This document shows positions 12,421 through 25,434 of a DNA stretch of 64,000 bases, piece by piece. The position numbers and the translations under genes are program-made. Below the pieces are notes generated by a model. It was not told the origin of the DNA. It did no database searches and was given only the letters and a program-made list of their open reading frames with translations. The DNA is taken from positions 372,001-436,000 of the forward strand of contig JASANH010001234.1 of NCBI GenBank assembly GCA_030248295.1. The letters are read 5' to 3'. Positions within the stretch are counted from its first letter, which is position 1, and each line of letters opens with the position of its first letter. Source of the stretch: Mesodorylaimus sp. YZB2_4 (Eukaryota; Nematoda; Enoplea; Dorylaimida; Dorylaimidae).

Positions 12421-12512
12421 TTGCATGCTCGATTGCAGAGAATTGCTGCCATCAGCAGTTACGGGTTCTCGTTGGTATTCGAGAAAGACAATGTGGAACC
12501 TTCAGTCTTTGT
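12421..12512 (+). pseudogene. Decayed copy of a VWD exon border
   Basis: The bases match the intron/exon border at 8770-8862 of the mosaic gene. The shared run includes the CTCGATTGCAG acceptor, then GCAGTTACGGGTTCTCGTT and GACAATGTGGAAC / tACAATGTGGAAC. After about 90 bases similarity stops, so only a fragment of a second VWD unit is left. An open stretch at 11985-12180 just upstream, ending in a GTAATC donor-like site, may belong to the same lost gene copy. Confidence 0.65.
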
Positions 12513-13289
12513 ATGGTCTTTGTATGACCATGGGTACGACTTGATAGTTTCCTGCAACTGATGAGAGCTACAGTCGCATTTGCTTCCTGCAAATAAAGAG
12601 GTGAGTTCTTGGGTCTACTGACTCGAAAGCCCAACATTTATTCAGCGCATCAATAATAACCCCCTTGACCACCAGTCGCTACAGTGCAAAACAGTTTTAA
12701 CTGTCTTCCAAAAGTTATTTGAACCCATACATTCCTTCATCAGTAGCAAAGGTTTTAACGGGAGCAACGGCTCCAGCATAATATGACTTTGTAAAGACTA
12801 AATGCCTAGGCAGTATCTCTTTGTAGAATCAGTACAGCCTGTCTCTGACTCCAAAAGTTATGCAAGTAGTCTCTATTATTCGGACTGGTAAATGTTGTAA
12901 GACAAGCGCTCAGACCCTGGTCGCTTTTAGACCTGCCAAGGCTTTCTTAAAAATTATTTGACCAATTTAGTGGAAATAATGACAGAATACTGTTTTAAAA
13001 AGATTAAGGATTAGTAAGGAATAACGAAAGAAGAAAATTCGGGTGCATAAATTAAGGTGTCTCCATATTTTCATGATGGAAGGCATCACACAAAGTTTTT
13101 ATTTAGAAACCGCAGCCGCTTTTTCGGGTCAGGGAGTTTGGGGTCAGGTTGAACCCGACCTGATGCAGTGTCTAGAGAAAGGGTAACGCAAGGTGAAAAC
13201 TAGCTTATATATTGCTTTATACTCCCTGACGATGAGTGATCCGGTGGTACTTGAGCATAAAAAAGTATGAGTGTGAGCTGATGCACCCT

Positions 13290-13570
13290 GAATTTCTTAC
13301 CACCCTGGTCGGTCCAGGGGAGGGTCGACTATTGGCCCTTTTCCCACGGGCTAGGGGGCTTGTTGGCTGACCCTATCTTGCCGTCGACTAGGGTCAGTGC
13401 GGGCCGTAGGCTGGGGAAGCGAGTGTTTCGCTACTCCTCGATGTCGGCGGTTACCCTGTGGGGAACCACACCCAGTCCGCGCCCCTGAGGGGACCCGGAT
13501 TCGGCAGCCTCCCCTCATTTATCGACCCTGGAGGGATGATGGGTGAGTCACTCACCGCCAGGAATGCAAG
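13290..13570 (+). repeat. Interspersed repeat family D
   Basis: Shares 'GACCCTATCTTGCC', 'TCGACTAGGGTCA', 'ACCCGGATT' and 'GGGTGAGTCA' blocks with 32117-32430, 36432-36715 and 51880-52200. Copies are about 280-310 bases long. No coding capacity is seen. Confidence 0.7.
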
Positions 13571-14164
13571 GCGTGGAGAGAATTTTATTCAGATGGCCAG
13601 AGTTGAAATCAGTGCAGTAACCTGGGGGTTGGCTTGGGCAAAAACGATAAACTAAACGAAAGACTAGTCACTGATCGTCAGACTTTAAGTCTGTCTATCG
13701 CATGGGCCACTCACACAGTAGACTGACTTACGAAGCCTCGACAGACCACAGGGCAACAAAACAGACAAAGCACGGCACCAAATGGGACCAGGCGTCAGGC
13801 GCGGAAAGCAAGGAATGGGCAGGAAGTGATTGCCTGCAGCTACGGCTAGGCCGTTTGTCTCCAGTACGAAAACAAGAAAGTAGGGGAAGGTACGGAGCCA
13901 CTGCTTCAGTGCAAGTCTCATTCAAAGCTTTGAAAGCGGTTGAATTGCTTCTAGACAAGCCCTTTCACTGCCTCATTTGCCTCAGAGTCGATACTAGTCC
14001 TGCCAATATCACGCGTCTATTGCATCATGAACTTCGACTGGCCTCGACGACTCATCGAAAATCAAGGTAAAAGAGAATATTGTGTACGCAAAGAATGATA
14101 TCAGATGAGTGACCGTACTGTATTGACGAGGAATGGAGTCAGTAAGAAAAGAAGATAACAGATG

Positions 14165-14300
14165 TACCCCTGCCCGGTGGGTTGTGGAGAGTGGGGGAGA
14201 ATTATCGATCTCCCCAGGCTAACAAATGCTAAACACCTTGCCCATTTGATGGTCCAGCCGCAGGTGTCGTACTCGCCTTGCTCTAGCCGATGCTTCTGCC
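14165..14300 (+). repeat. Interspersed repeat family C (diverged)
   Basis: Shares 'GAGAGTGGG.GAGAATTATCGATCTCCCC' -like sequence and 'CAGCCGCAGGTGT' with 43195-43457, 44670-44850 and 46505-46720. This is the most diverged of the four copies. Confidence 0.55.
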
Positions 14301-14408
14301 TAGCCGATTTCGGTCAGGCACATTCTCTTGCTCCTGAAGCTTTAATACCAGCGAGATTTATAAGAACATTTGCTGGACCAAAGCCTGTTTTGCCAATAGC
14401 AGCCAGAG

Positions 14409-15070
14409 GCCGTACCACAGAAAGCAGGTAAGGGGTACCTTTTGGCAAAGATAGGCATACCTGAAGGTAGAGACAGGGCTATCCTCACCCTTACCAGTAC
14501 CACAGAAAGAGCAGCTAGACGGAGCCAACTGGTAGAGGTAGGTGTCTACCCCTATCATTTGGCTACCCTGCTCTAAAGGAGGGTAGCAAACGTGCAGGGA
14601 AAGAAATCAATACGAAAGAGCGCGAAAAAGATGGGACGGCTGCACAGAATGATAGACAATGGGTAGGACAAGGTAGTCGACCTATCTAAATGCGGAAGGA
14701 TGTCAGCCTTTCTTCCCGGCAGCCATGGCTATTTTATGTGTTGCCGCCACTAATAATGGGTAGAAAAACCTGTTTCCTTCCAAGTGCAGACTTATTAGCG
14801 GAGTTTAGCAGAAAAACGTAATGGATTGCTGGCAGCAAAGATCAGGGGCCTGTTTCACCACGACTCCCTGACTCCGGACGCGAAACCTGTGGAGCCTGGA
14901 GTCGTGGTGAAACAGGCCCCAGGTAATTCTATCCTTTGCCCACCCGCCTTTAGTGGTAGCGGTAGGCCTGTCTCTACCTCTACCCGTTACCAACTGGTAA
15001 TCCTATCTTTTGGCACCCCCTACCTCTTCCAAACGGTAGTACCCTACCTCTATTTGCTTTCTGTGGTACG
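14409..15070. mobile_element. Non-coding element with inverted ends
   Basis: The left end CCGTACCACAGAAAGCA (14409) is the reverse complement of the right end TGCTTTCTGTGGTACGG (ending about 15070). Weaker subterminal inverted matches follow, such as TTTTGGCAAAGATAGG against CCTATCTTTTGGCA. I could not find a clean target-site duplication. A 23-bp perfect fold-back sits inside. Confidence 0.55.
14845..14920. repeat. Perfect 23-bp fold-back
   Basis: Arms 14845-14867 and 14898-14920 are exact reverse complements (GGGGCCTGTTTCACCACGAC... against ...GTCGTGGTGAAACAGGCCCC), with a 30-base loop. Confidence 0.85.
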
Positions 15071-16047
15071 GGTCCAGGAGTCGAACCTTCTAAGCTATAA
15101 GCTAGGCTGTGCGGGGACCAGCACACACATGTGCGACTCTGTGTGCGTCTCCACGGAGCACCGCCCCATGAGTGGACTGGAAACTGACTGCTCCTTAGAC
15201 AATGGCGGGCGGGCTTTGAACCCTGTCGGTGTTCGACAGCCGAGACTGTCTTCTTATCTAGCTTACGTCCCTTCACTTGGAGCACCTCGGCGGTACCGGG
15301 TGAGTCTCCCACGCCATGGCCTGGCGCACAAAGTCATTGGGGGTTTATGGTTCGCAAACCGACCTTCATCACCGGGTATCAAACTCGAGACGAGTCCAGC
15401 CACTTGCTCCCAAGCAATACGGGGAGACGAATGCCGAACTGCTGTGTGAAAGACAAAAGGGAGGCGCTTGCCACGCCAGAAGAGGCCACTGAGGCACCGC
15501 TCTATTCGACATTACAAACACGAACCAACGATGAACCCACAATAGTCGAAACACAGGTTACCTAGTTATGCCGTGTGCAAATAGTCCTACAGCTGCACCA
15601 TGGCGGCCGCTGGTTACACTGACGATGAGATGCAGTCCTCACTTACCTATACCTACCTGTGTGTAGTTTACCATAGTGCACACTTGAGTGTCTCTGTAAA
15701 CTGATACAAACTTGGAACAGCCCAGACCCATCTGGTGATCTGAACATCGTTGCCATGATGGATTTTGCTGTGCCCCCAGGATGCAGGGGCATCTCATCTC
15801 GCTCTGTGCGTGTGTTCTGGCAGACAAATGCGGGTTGCGTGTGACACAACACTACCATTTTGGGTCCCTGGTTGCCATTAGGCGGCCGCTGCAGACCCAC
15901 CTCCAGCCAGGTCAGTTTCAGGGCCTGATATACCACCTAGATTCGTTTCAGTCCAGACTATTTGGAACTTCTGCTGCTTATGACCCCCATAGAGTGGAAA
16001 TCTGTGACCACAGGTCCGTTGAGTCTGCTCAATCTAGCGCAGTAAAT

Positions 16048-16053
16048 TTTATT
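16048..16053 (-). terminator. Poly-A signal for the LPSY/PPAY gene
   Basis: AATAAA on the minus strand (TTTATT at 16048-16053), about 130 bases after the stop of the gene at 16180-17007. Positional inference. Confidence 0.45.
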
Positions 16054-16179
16054 TCCTCACATCACACACAGACTGTACCACAGAGGGGTGCGGGGTACAC
16101 ACGCACCGAAGCGGACTATCACTGAGCCCATATCACTATGCACTACTGTGCAGTCGGTCTGCCTGACTCGCACTCTGTG

Positions 16180-17007
16180 CTATGGTCTTGTCATAGCGGC
16201 ACCCAAAGATACATCAGGAAACAAAGTAGAATAGGCTGGTGGCAAACTAGTGGACGGACAGACAGGCTCCTTGACCGCAGTGTCTTGCGTACCCCGATCA
16301 CAGTTGACAGAGACCAGTTGCTGCACAACCACCAAGTTAGTGTAAGATGGCAAAGTAGGAGTGGGCAGTTCACTCGGTGTCGTGTCTTGACTCCTCCTAG
16401 CTTGCCCCGCTTGGTCACCAATGTTGGCAGTGTGACTGTCCAAGTCCAATGGTCCACTTTGAGTAGCCATAGTCGAGAGAGCGTTGGGTCTCATTGGAGA
16501 CGAGCTGGTCGATCTACTCCGGCCAGCATTCGATCCTGAAGACAACGAATTTTGGCTCCCATTCGACGACGGGGAATGACTAGGCGAGACCAAACAGTGG
16601 TGCATACGCGGCGAGGGACTTCGGAAATTGCTGGTATGACCACTACTGGGCGTCAAAGTCGGACTGCCAGTGCCCCCATTCCGCGGGGGTGGGGCAGGAT
16701 ACATGGCCGAGTTGGGCCAATGGTGATCGCTGGCGAAGTTGGTTCGAAAGGGTTCCCGATTCGACAGCACAGTCAGCAGTATATCGGCCCTGTCTTGCGG
16801 GTAGGTTATGACCGAGCGAGCCAGTACACCGCGTGCCGATGGGGTACAGTCCTCGATCAGGGGTGGTGTGTTACCGAATCTTTTGGACACGTCGAATAAG
16901 TAACGTCGAAAACGAGCGCAGCAAAATAAATTGAACAATATGACGAGTGAGCCACAACCGAGGGCTGGTATCAACCACGGCCAGGCCGAGTCTGGTCCAC
17001 TACTCAT
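16180..17007 (-). CDS. Single-pass membrane protein with LPSY and PPAY motifs (Commissureless/PRRG4-like layout)
   Basis: Single-exon frame of 275 residues. A hydrophobic segment at about residues 10-32 (WPWLIPALGCGSLVILFNLF) is followed by Cys-Cys and a basic stretch (ARFRRYLF), which predicts a short outside N-terminus and a long cytoplasmic tail. The tail is Ser/Pro-rich and low in structure. It contains LPSY at residues 219-222 (codons 16353-16342) and PPAY at 256-259 (16242-16231). PPxY and LPxY motifs bind WW domains of Nedd4-family ubiquitin ligases. Drosophila Commissureless and vertebrate PRRG4 combine one membrane span with such motifs to sort receptors to endosomes. Overall sequence homology to either is not visible to me, so the function is inferred from layout. 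Two cAMP-response-like TGACGTCA sites lie upstream. Confidence 0.65.
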   Translation of the reverse strand: MSSGPDSAWPWLIPALGCGSLVILFNLFCCARFRRYLFDVSKRFGNTPPLIEDCTPSARGVLARSVITYPQDRADILLTVLSNREPFRTNFASDHHWPNSAMYPAPPPRNGGTGSPTLTPSSGHTSNFRSPSPRMHHCLVSPSHSPSSNGSQNSLSSGSNAGRSRSTSSSPMRPNALSTMATQSGPLDLDSHTANIGDQAGQARRSQDTTPSELPTPTLPSYTNLVVVQQLVSVNCDRGTQDTAVKEPVCPSTSLPPAYSTLFPDVSLGAAMTRP

Positions 17008-17641
17008 CCTAGTCCACGCACACTACAGCTTCAACTGCCACAAATATGACCTTTTCTGGCCTCGCTCTTTTTTGAAAGATGCAGAAAAATCCATAAATGG
17101 AGCCAATTGACGTCATAGGGCCAGCTTGAATGAGCCTTAATTCACTGCCGGCCCCAATTTGCCTTTGATCCGGACCCCCAGCTCGCTCAAACTCGTTACA
17201 CGTCTTGGCACGTGGCGGGTCGGCAAAGACGTGCATTTATGAGGCCAAGGGTTATTAAATAGCACTGGCACTGACGTCACTAGATCGCCCACGTCACTCC
17301 CCCTCACGACATATACTGTATGGCATACACACTGTCATGCTCTAATACAAAACATCAACCTAAAACCTCGTCTACCCATAAACCAATGCATAAAACTTCC
17401 CAAGGCATAGTACCTAATGTATACAAGGAATGGGCACGAGACGCACTAACACTCTACAACGGGATTATTGGTATGCACAATCGCTTCACTCCCCACGCCT
17501 ACGTACATAAAGCGAAACGGGTGGTAACTTGACAGCAGCCCTAAGTAAATGCAACAACCGACACCAACGTCGCCATTCCCCCCTCGACGAGAGTGCCGGA
17601 CCCCACGCAATTAATCGCCATCACGTCGACACCCTCCCCAT
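17008..17641 (-). promoter_or_regulatory. Promoter region with two perfect TGACGTCA sites
   Basis: Upstream of the gene ending at 17007 (transcribed leftward). TGACGTCA palindromes lie at 17108-17115 and 17272-17279. CCAAT is at 17103-17107. A TATA-like ATTTAATA (minus strand) lies near 17253-17260, and a further CACGTCAC at about 17290. The 3' flank of SMAD4 (17300-17641) shares this gap. Binding factors are inferred from the classical CREB/ATF consensus only. Confidence 0.5.
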
Positions 17642-20614
17642 TCACCCATTCAAACCGGGCATCGTATGCAGTACTTCGTCCAGCAGTTGCAAAGCGCGAT
17701 GCAAATGCACTTCGATCCAACACGGGGTCTCCTTTATGCTCCGACGTTGATAATCGGACCCCCAACCTTTAACGAACGACCATCGCAAAATACAAAGACG
17801 ACGCAGATCATCAACGCCAATGCCCGCCGCTTCGGATAAAGCTAAAAGAACATCCATGAATTCTAATTCCCAAAATAACCCAGCAAAAACCGACTTACTC
17901 GCAGTAGATGGCATTGACACTGGCGATCCCTGAACTAATCCAGCTACAGCAGCAGCATGAGCTGCTGCAGCCGCCTGCGCCGTAGCCGCTTGCTGCAGCA
18001 TTTGCTGGTGACATTGACGAAGATCGAAAACCTACAACAACCCAAAAATGAACCAATCCCCTTCGCAGACTTAGCCCTAACTAACCTTTATATACGCTTT
18101 GGGATAAATCTTATGAATTGTGTCGCCTGGAGCTCGACCAGCTTCGCGATCCAAATAATAGCTTTGAACAAAAACGCTATAATCGCTGTTAACCAACATC
18201 CAAACATCGCCTTCGCCTTTCAAATCCAAACGAACACCTCTACCAATACGTAATCTAAAAAGATCCGCACCACTTGATGACAATACACCATCAAGTGAAA
18301 GAGGACCCACCTCGACTTCTCGCTGACTTCGGTTCGATGCACATTCGACAAAGCGCCGAGACAAAATCGATTGACACCAGACGGGTCCACATAACCGTCG
18401 ATTGTGACCGACGAATATAAGGAAGGCACTTTAAACGTTTCGCCAACTTGCGAATCCAATTCGTAATAGGCGACCGAACACCAATACTCCGGGACTAAAA
18501 TGAAATCAGCATAGCTTCCCTACAACATCGACCGAGCCGACCCATAGTCTGGATCAGAGGGGCTGAAAAAGGTTTTAGTCTGCACAGAAAGATATTTCGG
18601 CGGGAATTCAAAATTCCGATCCGGCCGACCCACAACTGGGGCTAGCTCCCACAAACCAATTCACCCCAGGTCGGTGGGTCGGTCGATGCCGGACCTCCCT
18701 TACCATCAGAGAATATTAGGGGCACTTACGAGGTTGAGATGATAAACTTGAAGCCGTTTCATTGGCATCCGCACCTACATCGGAGAACATCAATTCAGGT
18801 TCATTGTGAATAGAATTCTGTGCTTACAGAAAGCATTGGGTCCTTGCGATCCTGTTCGCCAAGTTGGTGATGTCATGTCGGAACCTAAAGCGATCAGAAA
18901 TTGACAACCTACCGAGAAACAAATAGTACAAAGAAAACTTGCCGTATAATCCTGGCTGCTGCAACGGGATTCCTCCTCCGAGACTATCTGAATATAGAGG
19001 CATAAATTTTTAAAAATGACTTAAAAAGATGCTCTTATGACTCACCTCTCCTGGGATAAAGCGCTTGCGGAGTTGTCGGCGAAAGTTGTTGAGACCAATT
19101 TGATGGATGATCAATCGGTGACACGGCTGAAAAGGTGGATTTGTAAGAAAAAAATGAATTACAAAAAAGGTCAAAATTACCTGCACCGCTTGCCTCGTAC
19201 ATTCCAGACGTAGCCGACGATTGAGGCATGTGTAGAATTTTTTGCGTTGGTGTTATATCGATGGACGATGATGCACCCGAAGTTTCGGTCATTGCTCCGC
19301 CTCGAGGACTGATTTGGGACGATGCCGCAGCTGTCACCCCTTGTCCATGTCCAACTGCTTGAGATACGCCCGCTCCATTCTCGTCATTATATTCCCCTTT
19401 GATGGCGGCCGCATCGGCTAGAACACGGAGACTGTTTGTTCATGGAGTATAAAAGAGAAAAACAATTTACTTCCATCTAAGCGTAATCTTTCGAAATCTG
19501 AAAAAAACCAAGTCAAGTTTCTAGGTTCTAAAAAAAGATCGATATCTTACCGATATTCCCGATCCCAGGCGACACGACGCGTTCGTAGTGGTAAGGATTG
19601 ACGCAGACCAAATCGGCTTTCAGATCGAAGGCGTACTGGCATAATTTCGTGTGTTTTAGTTCATTCTTATGCAAATCCGGCCATCGCCATATTCGAGCGT
19701 AGACAACGTGCGGAAATCCTTTTCGACCAGCAACCTAAAAAACCATGTAATCTTAAAAACTCGCAGACAAAGTTTGAAAACTAAATTTTTAGCGTGAAAG
19801 AAATTGTCGAAAATTACAAGAAATTGGAAAAAACCGGTCCTTTGATTCAAAAGCGTGAATACAAAAAAACTGCTTTTTCATTCCTAAAATTATGCAGGCA
19901 AATCTAGCTGACCTGTAGCCGTCCATCCAAAGTACGCTGAATGGTGACACAACGAGTCGCATGCACACCGCCAGTCGTAATTGCTTGAATAAGTGCATCG
20001 AGTTCGTCTCTTTTATCTTTCAACTTTTTGATCAAACTTTCGATTGCTCGACGGCTAAATGCTTCGTCACCACCCTGCAAATAAAAAAAATGGCACAAAA
20101 ATTTAAACCTTTAAAGTTTAAAATTAAGAAAAATACGGTAATTTACCTGGCGGTGACACATTAAACTGTGGACAATACTAGCACAAGCATCGGACGAAGT
20201 GGGCGTATGATGACCGTGAACATGTTGGGACGACTGAGACGACTGTTGGCTTTGATGAGATAATCCCTGATGAACACTGGCACCGAACGAAGCGGATGGA
20301 TGGCCTGATACCGTAGGACTGACCAAACCGGTCGATGCCTGAGTGCAAGACCTGATTCCACCGATTCCTAACGAACCAGCCGTTTGACTAGTCGCCGAAC
20401 CGGCACCTGAACCAAATACAGGCAGTGATTGAGCCGGATGACCACCCGTCACGATTGACAAGTGACCGTGACGAACTTGATTTGAATTCTCACCCGACAA
20501 TGCTCCAACTGGTGCTTGCTGATTTGACGCCAAGCGAACCGTCGATGCGATCGAACCTGGACCTGAGGTCGTTTCCGAATTAGACGGAACGGCATTAGAA
20601 TTTCCTTGTAACAT
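17642..20614 (-). CDS. Smad4: SMAD4 / Medea co-SMAD
   Basis: Common-mediator SMAD of TGF-beta/BMP signalling; it partners receptor SMADs and acts in the nucleus. Thirteen exons (minus): 20147-20614, 19912-20074, 19551-19734, 19471-19497, 19181-19417, 19046-19126, 18943-18983, 18828-18884, 18730-18774, 18311-18494, 18086-18254, 17899-18031, 17642-17841. They sum to 662 residues in frame. MH1 starts in exon 1 ([11 protein letters not shown]) and continues through [33 protein letters not shown] and [16 protein letters not shown] Gly/Ser/Thr-rich linker follows. MH2 begins at [20 protein letters not shown], then [34 protein letters not shown], the Ala-rich insert specific to SMAD4, and the terminal [20 protein letters not shown]. 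The N-terminal 140 residues are a longer, Ser/Gly/Gln-rich extension than in vertebrates. The intron after 18943 appears to be GC-AG. Identification is near certain; linker exons are less sure. Confidence 0.93.
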
Positions 20615-20822
20615 TTTTTAATAACTTTGTTTCCAAAAATTAAAACAATTTTTCAAAAATCTCGACAAGAAAAAAAATCTCGTCAATCTGTACCTTGCAC
20701 GGCCAACTAAGGAAAACCGAACGCACACAGATGACACCACGGCTAACAAAATAATTCCGCTTTCACGCGCAACGCTCCCGCAGTCTACTCGAAACAAGGA
20801 ATCATACGACAAAAAACCACCA

Positions 20823-20833
20823 AGTTTTTTATT
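20823..20833 (-). terminator. Poly-A signal for PCGF3
   Basis: AATAAA on the minus strand (TTTATT within 20823-20833), about 55 bases past the PCGF3 stop and upstream of the SMAD4 ATG. It argues for separate 3' end formation before SMAD4. Confidence 0.45.
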
Positions 20834-20886
20834 TAGTCACATCAAACAAGAAAGCTTATCAAAATATACAAGTGAGGAAATCGAAA

Positions 20887-23075
<2,189 letters not shown>

Positions 23076-25137
23076 ATGGATAAGTACTCGGAAGCTCATT
23101 CGCGGCTACTGGGTTTTGAGAATAGCTCATCTACTATTCCCAGTCGTGCTAATGGATGTTCGATGAATTCACTCGATATGTTGGACCAAAGAACATCGCA
23201 TTTATTTGAGAAGCCGTCGATAATATCGAGTCAATCGATGAAAAGCACGTCAAATCGATCGGGTTTACATGTTTCTCGAAATCATCGCCGGTCTAACATT
23301 GAAGGCCGTTCATCCGTCATTTTATCGCCTCAGTCCGACGAAAGTGGCTCACCTGATGCTTCATTGTCTGACACGGACGCTGCTCGAAGGCAGCCTGCGA
23401 CTGGGAAGACAAAACCGAGCGGTAAGATCGTACGCCTCATCGAATTCTGTAAGACAGTGTGCATTGTAGAATCGGTGTCGGAATATCGAAAAAAGAGTAT
23501 GATCTTCAGATTCAGCATTTGCGTTTTAGCGGGGTTAGTCAAAATTCTGGACCACAGTATTTGATTAAATAATTGAGATAGCGGTAGAAAGCTGAATATG
23601 AATCAAAACCATTTTTCGGTATTCCAACATCGATTCAACGCTGCACTTCGGCATTAAGATCTAATTGACATACAAGAAGCTGAGTAGTACCCAAAGTTAG
23701 GGGATTTATCGCTGAGATTTTCAAAATGTTTTAAAATCTTTGCTTGTTTTTAGATTTTTGTGTTGAATCCAACAATATGGCTTCTCTGATCTACGACGAC
23801 GAATGGACATTTTCGATGATAGCCGAAATTAGAAAACGTCCCGCAATCTGGGATCCGGCCTATAGTACTCATCAGTATGTAAAAATTCGTGAGCGTGCTT
23901 GGAAAGGTGTTGAACACAGCATCAAAATCATCAGCGGTCATGAAATATCTGGTAGTATCTTCTGAAACCCTCCGTGGCGTCCCCTGTACATTTTAGTTTT
24001 TTAGTGGCGGTACTGAAGAGAAGGTGGAAAACAATCAAAGATGCGTTTAATCGTAAAAAGAAAGTGACAGGATCAGTGGGCGTGCAAGAAGTAAAAGGCA
24101 AATACGACGATTCATTGGCATTCTTGGCGACGCGTTCCAGTCGTCGAAAGTGAGTCATTAAGGTCCTTCAGGGTAGTAGATACGACTGGGTCCGTATTAC
24201 TGAAGGGAGTGACCGCTGGAGCTTTTGCACTGCGCCTGGCGCCAAAGACCAGGGCAGCCAGCCAGGTCCTCCGACCTAGTTCATGGCTGAAACATTACTA
24301 CTTTGTCGCTCCTAGCTAACAGTTCCGCGCAGAGTTTCAATTGCCAGTCGAGCCTCTATAGTTGAGTCCCAGAGGCGATATCACAAGTGTCCAGTCCTTG
24401 TGATATCGCAAATTCTAAGACGCAATTCTCCAAACATACTGTATCTTTAGAACGGCAGGCAATCTTGCTTCGAATGGAGCCAAGAATCAAAGCGAATCGA
24501 CGAGTCGAAATGAAGGATTCCAAGTCGAGGGTTTTACTTACGAATCTGATCATGAATCAGTGGAGAAAAACGAGTCCTATCAAGACATGACTAACGCACC
24601 TTGTTCGGGTAAGACCTTTTCCTAACATCGCTGACTGTGGGAAGGGGGCTGATCGTCTTCCCGAAACAGGGGGGGGGGGGGGGTCGTTTTACATCAATCT
24701 GCATACAGTGCTTTCAGACCCCACTTTTTCTGGTTCGAATTTGACTTCCACTCGCTGCCGAGATTTTATTGATTATCACAGCGATCTTCCAAGGGCCAAG
24801 AAAGCGAGGTCATCAGGCAAGCGCACTTTAGATGTCGGCCAAGAACATCAAGAAGTGTGGAAACCAATGCCCGCCCTTGCGACATCTCCAAATGAGGAAT
24901 GGGGTAAAAGAATTTACTGATAAGTTATAATGATGTATGTTAGAATGATTTTTTTCAGGAAAACTAGTCGTCAAGGCGCTAGACGCTTTAAGTCCATACC
25001 CAAAATGTCAAGATCACGCGATAAGGGACCTCATGAAATGGCTTTATGAAAACTCAGCGCGGAAAGCTGGCCGCAGAGAACTTAGAATCAGAGATAGCGA
25101 TAACGACAGCAACAGTGGCGAACATGGCCATGAGTAA
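23076..25137 (+). CDS. MADF-domain protein
   Basis: Six exons: 23076-23421, 23754-23951, 24005-24149, 24451-24608, 24718-24903, 24959-25137; 403 residues in frame. The first exon is Ser-rich and unstructured. Exons 2-3 encode a MADF (Myb/SANT-like) DNA-binding domain: the first helix IAEIRKRPAIWDP, then HQYVKIRERAWKGV, and LKRRWKTIKDAFNRKKK. The rest is polar, with a basic patch (RAKKARSSGKR) and a C-terminal segment ending in EHGHE. In insects MADF proteins often carry a C-terminal BESS motif; I cannot confirm one here, though PYPKCQDHAIRDLMKWLYE is helical. Likely a nuclear transcriptional regulator. Intron 3 carries a family B repeat. AATAAA at 25390-25395 fits its 3' end. Confidence 0.75.
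24180..24362 (+). repeat. Interspersed repeat family B
   Basis: Most complete copy of family B, inside an intron of the MADF gene. It begins near GACTGGGTCCGTATTACTGA and ends at TTGCCAGTCGAGCCTCTA. Confidence 0.7.
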
Positions 25138-25434
25138 TGGCCACGTTGAAAGACCTGTGAAGAAGTCAACTACTTAAACTTGACTTGGGTGGGGTGGGTG
25201 AGCAGATGTTGAAAATTTGAGGTGCTTTGCGAATTAAATTTTGAAAATCACTAAAGTGTACTTAAAAAGATTGTGCTGTAGAGAGAATTGCTGTTTTTTG
25301 TTGCCCGATGACTTTATGTGGTCGAGATTATGTTAGTGTTGCGCATTTACTACATCATCCCAGTTCTTTAATCTTGACGAAATAATGCAAATAAAAAGCA
25401 TTTGATCCCAGTTCCAATGCTGTACTTCCTAGCG
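25138..25434. other. Intergenic 3' flanks
   Basis: 3' flank of the MADF gene with AATAAA at 25390-25395, converging on the 3' end of the minus-strand intronless ORF. No other structure seen. Confidence 0.5.

Larger units (their letters stand above)
11181..16179. other. Intergenic repeat-rich region
   Basis: Contents: poly-A signal of the upstream gene (11259); SINE family A (11418-11572); an exon-like stretch and a decayed VWD exon copy (about 11890-12510); family D (13290-13570); family C (14165-14300); an inverted-repeat element (14409-15070) with a perfect fold-back (14845-14920). The segments 12520-13290, 13580-14160 and 15080-16045 show nothing I can name. The 122- and 207-codon frames here have no splice or family support. 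Confidence 0.55.

Noticed and set aside
13702-14070. 122-codon plus-strand frame
   Set aside because: No recognisable domain, start context or splice signals; composition looks random.
14826-15449. 207-codon plus-strand frame
   Set aside because: It starts inside a fold-back and runs through an inverted-repeat element, with no splice or family support.
24669-24682. Poly-G tract as a regulatory site
   Set aside because: Simple homopolymer in an intron; nothing supports a function.
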